Shown here: piece by piece, positions 28,006-35,635 of the stretch
Layout of the letters: each line of letters starts with the position of its first letter
How positions within the stretch are numbered: the stretch's first letter is position 1
Origin: Planococcus maitriensis
Lineage (GTDB): Bacteria; Bacillota; Bacilli; Bacillales_A; Planococcaceae
DNA length: 64,000 bases
Direction: 5' to 3'
Assembly: GCF_003289925.1 (NCBI RefSeq)
Contig: NZ_QLZQ01000008.1
Span: 33,445 to 97,444 of the forward strand
Notes under the pieces: model-generated
Databases searched by the model: none
What the model saw: the letters and a program-made list of their open reading frames with translations, nothing else
What the model was told of the DNA's origin: nothing
Made by a program: the position numbers and the translations under genes

Positions 28006-28554
28006 ATGTCACGAGTTGTCGGATCATACGGTACGGAAATGGAAGCGGTGGAAGTCATAGAGGATCTTCAGCGGCAAGGTTACCGGGATGAGGATATTTC
28101 AGTTCTCAGCAAAGATAAAAGAGACGTGGAGCGTGTAACGGAAGAAACCGGCACACAAGCTGGGGAAGGAGCTGCTGCAGGTGCTGCTACGGGCGGAGCA
28201 TTAGGCGGTCTCGGCGGCGTCTTGGCGGGACTCGGTGCATTGGCGATTCCTGGCATCGGCCCAATTGTCGCAGCCGGGCCGATTGCAGCCGGCCTGACAG
28301 GCGCAGCGGCAGGAGCAGGCGTAGGCGGGATAGCCGGTGCCTTGATCGGCCTCGGCGTGCCGGAAGATGAAGCAAAAGGCTATGAAGACCAGTTCAAGGA
28401 AGGGCGGATACTCGTCTTGGTGGAAGAGGATGGGGCGAAGCAGCCTGACCGCAATGACGTGGACAGATTTACGGAAAAGGAAGATCCGTTGATCGGTACG
28501 GAACGCTCAACGAATATCCGCGGCGATGCCGGGCCAGGACGCGACCGGCTCTGA
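28006..28554 (+). CDS. YflT domain general stress protein
   Basis: 182 residues. The N-terminal 50 residues (RVVGSYGTEMEAVEVIEDL, QGYRDEDISVLS) match the heat/general stress YflT domain. The middle (about 55-120) is an extremely Gly/Ala-rich hydrophobic stretch with glycine-zipper character that may insert in the membrane, and the end is charged. ATG 28006 is taken because GGGAGG at 27991 suits it; ATG 27997 touches the site. Single gene between terminators, with a SigB-type promoter. Molecular role unknown. Confidence 0.82.
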   Translation: MSRVVGSYGTEMEAVEVIEDLQRQGYRDEDISVLSKDKRDVERVTEETGTQAGEGAAAGAATGGALGGLGGVLAGLGALAIPGIGPIVAAGPIAAGLTGAAAGAGVGGIAGALIGLGVPEDEAKGYEDQFKEGRILVLVEEDGAKQPDRNDVDRFTEKEDPLIGTERSTNIRGDAGPGRDRL

Positions 28555-28566
28555 AGATCCGCACCC

Positions 28567-28604
28567 AAAAACCCCGCAGCGCTTTAATGGCGCTGCGGGG
28601 TTTT
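28567..28604. terminator. bidirectional terminator
   Basis: AAAACCCCGCAGCGC / GCGCTGCGGGGTTTT stem with a 7-base loop, between the convergent YflT-like and cobalamin-binding genes. Confidence 0.92.
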
Positions 28605-28617
28605 GGATGTCCCGGAT

Positions 28618-29430
28618 TTATGCATGTGATTGCTTTTCCTTGATGAAGGATGGGAGCGGGAAGTCTTCGAAAGCTTGTGGATGGACAAGCTTGCCGAGCT
28701 TGATCGCCCCTTCGATCAGCCGTGGCGACGGCCGGCAGAACAAAGCCTCTTCCATGACGTGGATGTGTTCGATCGCTTTCATCGATTGCCAGTCCGGGCG
28801 TTTCAGTACGAGTTCCGGCTTTACTTTCGAGGTCATGATGCCGACCCAAGCGAGGAGGATGAAGTCCGGCTCGCGTTTTCTCACGGCTTCCCAGTCGGTT
28901 TGGATGTTCGCGGTTTCCTCGTCCTCGAAACAATTGTGGGCGCCGACAAGCCGGCTGATTTCACTGAGCCAATTGACGCCTCCCGGAGTGAAGACCGGTT
29001 TCGGCCACCATTCCCAGTACAAGGAAGGCGAGGAAGATGTGCTGTCGCCGCGTCTTTTAAGTTCAGCGATAGCGGCGTCATATTCCGCGAGGACCGCCGC
29101 GCTGTCGAAATGGATGGCTTCGGCCACCGTTTCCAGGTCGTGTCGGATGTCGGCGAGTGATTGCGGGTCCAGGATGAGGTGCGGAATGTTGCGTTTTTCG
29201 AGCTCTTCGATATTTTTTTCCATGCCGGGCACGCTGAGCGATGCCAATACAAGGTCCGGCGCCAAGGCTTCGACTTCATCCATTCGTATGGATAGGTCCG
29301 GGCCGAGGCGCGGAAGCCGTTCGATGCTCTTCGGCCAGTCGGAATAATCATCGACGCCGACCAGCAAATGATCGGCATTCAAAAAAGCGAGCAACTCGGT
29401 ATTGCTAGGGCATATGGATACGATTCTCAT
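28618..29430 (-). CDS. cobalamin-binding protein (BtuF-like, no signal peptide)
   Basis: 270 residues of the BtuF/FepB-type substrate-binding fold: MRIVSICPSNTELLAFLNA, DLVLASLSVPGMEKNIEEL and SRLVGAHNCFED. It begins directly with the first fold strand, so it has no export signal or lipobox, and no ABC permease or ATPase is nearby. Many Bacillales carry such a cytoplasmic solo copy. ATG 29430 follows AAAGGAGGC. It may chaperone or store a corrinoid in the cytoplasm; the ligand is inferred from family naming, not shown. Confidence 0.75.
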   Translation of the reverse strand: MRIVSICPSNTELLAFLNADHLLVGVDDYSDWPKSIERLPRLGPDLSIRMDEVEALAPDLVLASLSVPGMEKNIEELEKRNIPHLILDPQSLADIRHDLETVAEAIHFDSAAVLAEYDAAIAELKRRGDSTSSSPSLYWEWWPKPVFTPGGVNWLSEISRLVGAHNCFEDEETANIQTDWEAVRKREPDFILLAWVGIMTSKVKPELVLKRPDWQSMKAIEHIHVMEEALFCRPSPRLIEGAIKLGKLVHPQAFEDFPLPSFIKEKQSHA

Positions 29431-29596
29431 AAAGATGCCTCCTTTATATGGCTACAGTGTAGCATAGCTTGGAGGAGGAATCGACGGAACGGCAAGAGCT
29501 GGCGATTTTCAATCGCTAAGCTTAAACTATTTATCAGGCATAGGACGGCACAGTTAAGAACGTGGATCCGGCTTGATTGAGAAGGGAGAGGGAACG

Positions 29597-30154
29597 GTGG
29601 ATGCAGGAAAGATTATTTTATTGAATGGGGTCTCGAGCTCTGGAAAGTCGAGCTTGGCGAAAGAATTAGCTTATCAGCTGGAGAGTTACTTTCATTTAAG
29701 TATCGATGACTTTGACTTGGTGATCGAAAAAATGGAAGACCGCAACACGGAAAAGCTGATTCCGATTCCGACGGAAGTGTTTTTTCATGAGGCCGTCAGG
29801 ATGTTCTCGGATAAAGGGGTCCATTTAGTGGTGGATCAAATTCTACATGATGAAGAAACGATTTCGCACCTCCTATCCGTGCTGAAGGGCTATCCTGTCT
29901 TGTTTGTGGGAGTTCATTGCCCTGCAGAGGAAATCGACCGGCGTGAAAAAAACAGGGGAGACCGCCCAATCGGCCAAGGCCGGGCCCAACTAGCGTTTGT
30001 CCACCGCCAAAACGAAACCTATGATATTGAAGTCAATACAGGAGAAATCCCGCTTAAGGCGGCGGCTGAAAAAATCATCAACAGGCTGGAAAGCGGAGAA
30101 GCTCTTAATGGCTGGCAGGCTTTAGGGAGACAGCGGGCTGGCGGCCTGCTATAA
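29597..30154 (+). CDS. chloramphenicol phosphotransferase-like P-loop kinase
   Basis: 185 residues. P-loop NGVSSSGKSSLAKEL near 9-20, SIDDF near 37, GVHCPAEEIDRRE, the lid arginine segment NRGDRPIGQGRAQ and ending YDIEVNTGE; this order is that of the CPT (chloramphenicol 3-O-phosphotransferase) family. GTG 29597 after GGGAGAGGG is favoured; TTG 29573 is also open. Antibiotic modification is not shown: many chromosomal CPT-like proteins have unknown substrates, and the C-terminal tail here (GWQALGRQRAGG) is extra. Probable accessory gene between a solo binding protein and rpsD. Confidence 0.72.
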   Translation: MDAGKIILLNGVSSSGKSSLAKELAYQLESYFHLSIDDFDLVIEKMEDRNTEKLIPIPTEVFFHEAVRMFSDKGVHLVVDQILHDEETISHLLSVLKGYPVLFVGVHCPAEEIDRREKNRGDRPIGQGRAQLAFVHRQNETYDIEVNTGEIPLKAAAEKIINRLESGEALNGWQALGRQRAGGLL

Positions 30155-30164
30155 ATAGCCACAA

Positions 30165-30194
30165 AAAACCCTCCAGGAGAACCTGGAGGGTTTT
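30165..30194. terminator. bidirectional terminator between kinase gene and rpsD
   Basis: AAAACCCTCCAGG / CCTGGAGGGTTTT, 13-base perfect stem with a 4-base loop. Confidence 0.92.
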
Positions 30195-30203
30195 CGTCAA
30201 TCA

Positions 30204-30806
30204 TTAACGTGAGTAGAACTCAACGATCAATTGTTCGTTGATTTCAGCAGACAATTCGCTGCGCTCTGGGAGACGGACGAATGTGCCTTCTTTTTTGTCA
30301 GCGTCGATTGAAACGTATTCTGGAACGAAGCTGTTCACTTCGATCGCTTCGTTGACTACATCAAGGTTGTTGGACTTTTCGCGGAAAGCGATAGTTTGTC
30401 CTGGTTTTACGCTGTAAGACGGAATGTCTACGCGTTTGCCGTCAACAAGGATGTGGCCGTGGTTTACCAATTGGCGGGCTTGGCGGCGAGTGCGCGCAAG
30501 GCCGAGGCGGTAAACGACGTTATCAAGGCGTGTTTCAAGCAAGATCATGAAGTTCTCACCGTGTTTGCCTTCCATTTTACCGGCTTTGTTGAACAAAGTT
30601 TTGAACTGGCGTTCGTTAACTCCGTACATGAAGCGCAATTTTTGTTTTTCCTGCAATTGCAAACCGTATTCAGAAACTTTACGGCGTTGGTTAGCACCGT
30701 GCTGACCTGGTGCGTAAGGGCGTTTTTCGAGTTCTTTACCTGTGCCGCTCAAAGAAATTCCAAGGCGACGTGACAGTTTCCATGCTGGACCTGTATAACG
30801 AGACAT
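30204..30806 (-). CDS. rpsD: 30S ribosomal protein S4
   Basis: Primary 16S rRNA-binding protein of the small subunit body. 200 residues, starting [20 protein letters not shown], with the S4 RNA-binding domain ([37 protein letters not shown]). It has no cysteine cluster, so it is the zinc-independent form. Monocistronic, away from other ribosomal genes, as in Bacillus. ATG 30806 with GAGGAGGAG. A long leader precedes it, suggesting feedback control by S4 itself. Confidence 0.97.
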   Translation of the reverse strand: MSRYTGPAWKLSRRLGISLSGTGKELEKRPYAPGQHGANQRRKVSEYGLQLQEKQKLRFMYGVNERQFKTLFNKAGKMEGKHGENFMILLETRLDNVVYRLGLARTRRQARQLVNHGHILVDGKRVDIPSYSVKPGQTIAFREKSNNLDVVNEAIEVNSFVPEYVSIDADKKEGTFVRLPERSELSAEINEQLIVEFYSR

Positions 30807-31025
30807 AATGAGTCTCCTCCTCTGATTTGGTTTTTAGAGTAAAATAAAAACCAGATGTATTCATGCTGCAAGCCATTTTGTTTTCATGTACCTTCGCTCA
30901 GCAGCCAAGAGTTACGCGATACACCTCTGTCTAGACGAAAGCGCCGGAAATCCGGTTCATGCTTTTCTGGACAAGGAACAAAATGGGCAAACCCGCACAT
31001 ACAACTGCTGCGATTATTTTACACA
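30807..31025 (-). promoter_or_regulatory. rpsD leader, probable S4 autoregulatory RNA
   Basis: About 220 bases between the promoter and rpsD with no credible reading frame. B. subtilis rpsD has a structured S4-binding leader in this place; here the segment GCGTAACTCTTGGCTGCTGAG (minus strand, about 30896-30916) looks like the conserved core I remember. The identity is by position and partial recall, not by a folded model. Confidence 0.6.
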
Positions 31026-31031
31026 AAGGCT

Positions 31032-31061
31032 AGTATACCCGATTTCGGCTGCGGCAGTCAA
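31032..31061 (-). promoter_or_regulatory. SigA-type promoter of rpsD
   Basis: On the minus strand TTGACT (31056-31061), 18-base spacer, TATACT (31032-31037). It places the start of transcription near 31025, giving the long leader. Confidence 0.75.
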
Positions 31062-31136
31062 TGGATAAAGGACAGGAATTGCAGAAATGAGGCTTTCTTT
31101 TTCCGGGCCCTCAGAGTAAAATGGAGATAGTTGTAA

Positions 31137-31151
31137 ATGTAAGCGCTTTCT
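31137..31151 (+). promoter_or_regulatory. cre site before the methionine gamma-lyase gene
   Basis: ATGTAAGCGCTTTCT fits the full consensus WTGNAANCGNWNNCW. It ends 22 bases before the start codon and just before the ribosome site, a position that would block transcription when CcpA binds. Confidence 0.75.
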
Positions 31152-31173
31152 ATTTTCAGTGAGGGGTGTATGA

Positions 31174-32382
31174 ATGATGAAACAAAAGAAGAAATTTGAA
31201 ACGGCAGTGATTCACGAGGGTTATGACAGTTCTGTGCATCATGACAGCCTGGCCACACCGCTTTACCAAACGTCGACGTATTCGTTCTTGAATGCCGAGC
31301 AAGGGGAAGCCCGGTTTGCCGGGGAACAGGACGGAAATATCTACTCGCGTCTCGGCAATCCGACAGTGCGCGTCTTGGAACAGCGGATGGCGGAGATTGA
31401 AGGAGGGGAAGCTGCACTGGCGTTCGGGTCGGGGATGGCCGCTGTCAGTGCCATCCTTGTCCACTTGACGAAAGCGGGCGACCATGTGCTATGTTCGCGC
31501 GGAATCTATGGCTGCACATTCGGGTTATTGGAAATCATGGAAGAAAAGTACGGCATTACGCATTCGCTGATTGCCATGACGACGGAACAGCAGATTGAAC
31601 AGGCGATCCGGCCGGAGACGAAAGTCATCTATGTCGAAACACCGATCAATCCGACCATGGAGCTCGTCAATTTGCGAGCGGTCGAGGCAGCCGCCAAAAA
31701 ACACGGCTTGCGGGTGGTCGTCGATAATACGTTCAGCTCGCCGTATTTGCAAAACCCGCTCGAGTTCGGCGCGGATTTTGTGCTCCATAGCGCCACTAAG
31801 TATTTGAATGGCCACGGCGATGTCATCGGCGGGGTGTTAGTGGGAGCGGATGCGGAAGAGATGCAGACGATCCGCATGACCGTACAGAAAGATTTCGGGG
31901 GCATCATGTCGCCATTCGATGCCTGGCTATTGATCCGAGGATTGAAGACCTTGCATGTGCGCATGGACCGCCACATCGATAACGCGGAAAAAGTCGTCGC
32001 CTTTCTCCACGGCGAACAGGCAGTAAAGCGCATTTTGTATCCATTCGACGCAGGGCACCCGCAAGTGTCGATTGCAAAAGACCAGATGCGCCGCGGTGGC
32101 GGATTGATTTCCTTCGAGCTCGAAGGCGGAAAGAAACAGGCCCAGGAGTTCTTGAACGCGCTGTCGCTCATCAAGATTGCGGTCAGTCTCGGCGATGCCG
32201 AAACCTTGATCCAGCATCCGGCAACGATGACCCATGCGGTCGTGCCTCCGGAAGAGCGGGAAAAGATGGGGATCAGCGATTCACTCGTCCGCTTGTCGGT
32301 GGGGCTTGAGAACGTCGAGGACATTATGGCCGATCTCGAGCGGGCATTTGCGCACATCAAATCCAATTTGCAGGAAATCTAA
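31174..32382 (+). CDS. trans-sulfuration family PLP enzyme, probable methionine gamma-lyase
   Basis: 402 residues, cystathionine gamma-synthase family. YSRLGNPT (58-65) holds phosphate-site Tyr and Arg, the PLP lysine is K209 in SATKYLNGHGD. The stretch IYGCTF has Cys114 where gamma-synthases have glycine; this cysteine marks methionine gamma-lyase, which makes methanethiol, ammonia and 2-oxobutyrate. A cystathionine lyase cannot be fully excluded. ATG 31174 follows GAGGGG. Convergent with a free methionine sulfoxide reductase gene, hinting at shared methionine handling. A cre site suggests use of methionine as carbon source. Confidence 0.8.
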   Translation: MMKQKKKFETAVIHEGYDSSVHHDSLATPLYQTSTYSFLNAEQGEARFAGEQDGNIYSRLGNPTVRVLEQRMAEIEGGEAALAFGSGMAAVSAILVHLTKAGDHVLCSRGIYGCTFGLLEIMEEKYGITHSLIAMTTEQQIEQAIRPETKVIYVETPINPTMELVNLRAVEAAAKKHGLRVVVDNTFSSPYLQNPLEFGADFVLHSATKYLNGHGDVIGGVLVGADAEEMQTIRMTVQKDFGGIMSPFDAWLLIRGLKTLHVRMDRHIDNAEKVVAFLHGEQAVKRILYPFDAGHPQVSIAKDQMRRGGGLISFELEGGKKQAQEFLNALSLIKIAVSLGDAETLIQHPATMTHAVVPPEEREKMGISDSLVRLSVGLENVEDIMADLERAFAHIKSNLQEI

Positions 32383-32383
32383 A

Positions 32384-32416
32384 AAAGATCCCGGCAGACT
32401 AGCTGCCGGGATCTTT
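32384..32416. terminator. bidirectional terminator
   Basis: AAAGATCCCGGCAG / CTGCCGGGATCTTT with a 5-base loop, between convergent genes. Confidence 0.92.
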
Positions 32417-32423
32417 CATGCGT

Positions 32424-32903
32424 TTAGATGTGTTTCAATAATGTTTCCGCGAACTTTTCGAGCCCGTTGCGGTCTTCTTCCGTGAAACGGGCAAGTTCCG
32501 GGCTATCGATATCGAGTACGCCGTATGCTTCGCCGTCTTTGAATAGAGGAACCACGATCTCCGAGCGGGAAGCGGCATCGCATGCGATATGTCCCGGGAA
32601 TGCATGGACATCATCGACCAACATCGTTTCGTTCTGGGCGATCGCTGTGCCGCATACCCCTTTTCCGACCGGGATGCGCACGCAAGCCGGCATTCCCTGG
32701 AAGGGGCCGAGGACGAGTTCGCCGTCTTCCATCAAATAGAATCCGACCCAGTTGATGCGATCGAGGAACTGGCCAAGAAGTGCAGAAGCGTTCGATAAAT
32801 TGGCGATGCGGTTCGGTTCGCCTGCAAGCAAAGCGTCCAGTTGTTTAATGAGCAAATTGTATTGCTCTTCGCGTGTGCCGCTGTAAGTGGATGTAGCAAA
32901 CAT
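32424..32903 (-). CDS. free methionine-(R)-sulfoxide reductase (GAF domain, YtsP-like)
   Basis: 159-residue single GAF domain. It has the three cysteines of the fRMsr family (Cys74 in PACVRIPVG, Cys84 in GVCGTA, Cys108 in HIACDAASRSE) and the family stretch INWVGFYL. These enzymes reduce free methionine R-sulfoxide, repairing oxidised methionine. ATG 32903 lies 30 bases after hisJ is translated (hisJ is upstream on the minus strand), so hisJ and this gene are probably one transcript, as in B. subtilis. Confidence 0.87.
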   Translation of the reverse strand: MFATSTYSGTREEQYNLLIKQLDALLAGEPNRIANLSNASALLGQFLDRINWVGFYLMEDGELVLGPFQGMPACVRIPVGKGVCGTAIAQNETMLVDDVHAFPGHIACDAASRSEIVVPLFKDGEAYGVLDIDSPELARFTEEDRNGLEKFAETLLKHI

Positions 32904-32932
32904 GGAATCATCTCATTTCTGAAAGTTTCTAT

Positions 32933-33733
32933 TTAATAGTGTTCAGTATAAAAGCGTTCAGCGTATTTGTGCAAGCCTTCGGCACTATGGGCATCCGACC
33001 CGAAGACGAGCGGGATGCCAAGCTCGCGCGCATAGGCGATATAGGGCTCCGGCGGATAGAATTCCAGGCAGCCGGGTTTAGAGAGCCCTGCGGAATTGAC
33101 ATCCAGTTCGTAGCCGTGTTCTTTTATCATCCTGAGGATTCTGCGGATCCGGGCCTCGTCGTCGACCGCCTCCTTATGGACATGCTGAAACTTGTGGCAT
33201 AAAGTCGGATGTCCGATGCGTTTCGGTTTATGTGGGCCAAGATCCGCCAATATGGAAGCCTCGACGGTATCATAATATAGATCATAGACAGCCTCTACGG
33301 AACCCATGTCTTTCGCGAGTGCCATAAACACTTCAGCGCTGAAATCGCAGCAGATATAGCGATCCCTGTAGCGCAGGAAATGGACCGATAGGATCGCATC
33401 TTCCAGTTTTGGGCCGGCCTGTTCCAGCAGCTGGGCTGTCTGTTTTTCAAATCCCTGGATATAATCCACTTCAAGCCCACTGCGGATCCGCATGTGGGGC
33501 GCTTGCTTTTTCGCCTCATCCAGCGCCTCGAAATAGGCAGGCAAATCGACGATGTCCATGCCGCTGTCTTGATCGGGTGTTGTATCCGCAAAGCCTTGCG
33601 GCAAGGGGGCGTGCTCGGTAAAGCTGATGTCCGTGAATCCGCTTTTTCCGGCTTTCTCGATATAGGCACGGAACGGATCGCTTGTTCCGTGAGGGCAGAA
33701 CGGGGTATGGATATGGCCGTCACGTTTACTCAT
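32933..33733 (-). CDS. hisJ: histidinol-phosphatase HisJ (PHP family)
   Basis: Removes phosphate from L-histidinol phosphate in histidine synthesis. 266 residues with the PHP metal motifs: DGHIHTPFCPHG near 5-16, SFTEHAP near 40, a middle HFLRYRD segment, GHPTLCHKFQ and the late FGSDAHSAEG. ATG 33733 has GATGGTGAAC upstream; the four extra codons to 33745 overlap that site. It is away from other his genes, as is usual in Bacillales, and heads the hisJ-ytsP transcript. Confidence 0.92.
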   Translation of the reverse strand: MSKRDGHIHTPFCPHGTSDPFRAYIEKAGKSGFTDISFTEHAPLPQGFADTTPDQDSGMDIVDLPAYFEALDEAKKQAPHMRIRSGLEVDYIQGFEKQTAQLLEQAGPKLEDAILSVHFLRYRDRYICCDFSAEVFMALAKDMGSVEAVYDLYYDTVEASILADLGPHKPKRIGHPTLCHKFQHVHKEAVDDEARIRRILRMIKEHGYELDVNSAGLSKPGCLEFYPPEPYIAYARELGIPLVFGSDAHSAEGLHKYAERFYTEHY

Positions 33734-33883
33734 AAAGTTCACCATCTTTTCATTTTGATAAAATTATTCCCTGTTTTCTTCTAATTTGGCAAACAAAAGA
33801 GTAGAATACATGTTAAAATGAAAGAATCATTAAACATACTTATGTAACCGGTAATGTATTTGGAACAGGGGGCTAAATGACTT

Positions 33884-35578
33884 ATGATGGAGTATATCAT
33901 CATTGCGGTCATCATTCTATTGGCGCTGCTTATCATCGGCATGGTGTTTCGAAAAAAACACAATGCGGAAATCGAGCGTCTGGAACAACTGAAACTGCAA
34001 CTTAAAGAGAAACCGATTATGGAAGAACTCACCAAAGTGAAACAATTGAACTTGAATGGCCAGACAGAGGAAATGTTCGAGCGCTGGCGCAATAAATGGG
34101 ACGAAATCATGGATGTCGATATCCCGAAAATAGACGCAACGCTCTATGACGCAGAAGAATCGATCAAACGCTTCAATTTCCCGAAAGCTTCCAAGCTGGA
34201 AAAACAAGCCGAAGAGAAAATAGATGATACAGACAAGCAAATTGCGGTGATTTTCTCGGAACTGGACGAATTGATCGGCAGTGAAGAGAAAAACCGAAGT
34301 GAAATGGACATGATCCAGGACAAGTACGTGCGCGCACGCAAAAACCTGCTTGCGCATAAATCTTCATACGGCGCAGCGGCCGGGCCGCTTGAAAAGCGCC
34401 TGGAGTCGTTTGTCCAGCGCTTCGAGGAATATGATCAGCTGACGGAGGAAGGCAATTACTTAAGAGCGCGGGAGACGGTCATCAATTTATCCGCAGACAG
34501 CGCACAAGCCTTTATGCTGGTGGATGACATCCCGATGATGCTGGCGGAAATCGACGACAAGATTCCCCAGGATTTGGCTCAGCTGCGGCAAGGCAAACAG
34601 GAGATGGAAGAGCAGTCCTATTACCTCAACCACCTCGGATTGACCGAAAAGATCGAGGAGATCGAACAAGAGCTTGCAGGATTGAAAAAACAACTGGAGA
34701 CTTTGGAAGTGTCCGATAGCAAGAAGCAAATCGATGAAATCAAGGACCGGATCGATGCGATGTACGACCTGCTTGAGAAAGAAGTGGCTGCAAAACACTA
34801 TATCGATCAACATCTGATGGATACGGAGCGCCACTTGCAAGTGGTGGCCCGGGACACCCAGGAACTGGAAGAGGAAAGCCGTTACGTACAACATAGCTAC
34901 AAAATCACGGACCAGGAAGCAGCGATTCCGAAAACCTGCCTCGAGAAAGTGGAGCAGCTGGCAAAACGCTTCGAACTCTTGGCGAACCGCCTGGAAGAAG
35001 ACCAGTCCGCGTATTCAAGCCTGCAGGACGAATTGATGCATATCCGCGAAGACTTGTCGATCGTCGATTCCACACAGATGGACTTTACCGATGCGCTGAA
35101 AAACCTGCGCGTCGAGGAAAACAAAGCCCGCATACATGTGGAAGAATTGAGGCGCCGCCTTCAGGAAACGGACCGCATGCTGCATAAAGCGAACATCCCG
35201 GGCATTCCGGAAGATATGGATGTCCGCCTCGAGGAAGCGGAAGAGCATCTGTTTGTCGCGATGCGCGCGCTTCGCGAAGTGCCGCTGAATATGAAGCTAG
35301 TCGATAATTACATGGAACAGGCAGAGACAAGCATTACGGACGTTGAAGCCAAAGCGAAAGAAATGATTGAAAACGTCTTGCTTGTAGAACGCATCATCCA
35401 ATACGGAAACCGTTACCGGAAAACGAACCCCCAGCTTCACGCCAATCTTTTGGAAGCGGAAGAATCATTCCGCCAAATGCGCTATACGAAAGCGCTCGAA
35501 GAAGCGGCGACGGCTGTCGAGAATTTCGAACCCGGCTCGATGAAACGCATTGAAGTTCTCGTCAAGGAAAACGACTAA
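33884..35578 (+). CDS. ezrA: septation ring formation regulator EzrA
   Basis: Membrane-tethered regulator of FtsZ ring assembly. 564 residues: one N-terminal helix (YIIIAVIILLALLIIGMVF) with a short outside end, followed by a long cytoplasmic spectrin-like coiled coil. The region NGQTEEMFERWRNKWDEI near 45-65 matches the conserved EzrA start of the rod. ATG 33884 or 33887; AGGGGG is 11-14 bases upstream, a slightly long spacing. Own terminator. Confidence 0.95.
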   Translation: MMEYIIIAVIILLALLIIGMVFRKKHNAEIERLEQLKLQLKEKPIMEELTKVKQLNLNGQTEEMFERWRNKWDEIMDVDIPKIDATLYDAEESIKRFNFPKASKLEKQAEEKIDDTDKQIAVIFSELDELIGSEEKNRSEMDMIQDKYVRARKNLLAHKSSYGAAAGPLEKRLESFVQRFEEYDQLTEEGNYLRARETVINLSADSAQAFMLVDDIPMMLAEIDDKIPQDLAQLRQGKQEMEEQSYYLNHLGLTEKIEEIEQELAGLKKQLETLEVSDSKKQIDEIKDRIDAMYDLLEKEVAAKHYIDQHLMDTERHLQVVARDTQELEEESRYVQHSYKITDQEAAIPKTCLEKVEQLAKRFELLANRLEEDQSAYSSLQDELMHIREDLSIVDSTQMDFTDALKNLRVEENKARIHVEELRRRLQETDRMLHKANIPGIPEDMDVRLEEAEEHLFVAMRALREVPLNMKLVDNYMEQAETSITDVEAKAKEMIENVLLVERIIQYGNRYRKTNPQLHANLLEAEESFRQMRYTKALEEAATAVENFEPGSMKRIEVLVKEND

Positions 35579-35588
35579 GAAAATAACG

Positions 35589-35620
35589 AAACCACCAGCA
35601 GACAAGCTGGTGGTTTTCTT
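35589..35620 (+). terminator. terminator after ezrA
   Basis: AAACCACCAGC / GCTGGTGGTTT, 11-base perfect stem, 6-base loop, T-rich tail. Confidence 0.9.
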
Positions 35621-35635
35621 TTCGGAGGGATTGCA

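Noticed and set aside
30855..31130. Small open frames in the rpsD leader region
   Set aside because: No ribosome sites, odd composition, and the region is explained by the rpsD promoter and leader plus the promoter area of the lyase gene.
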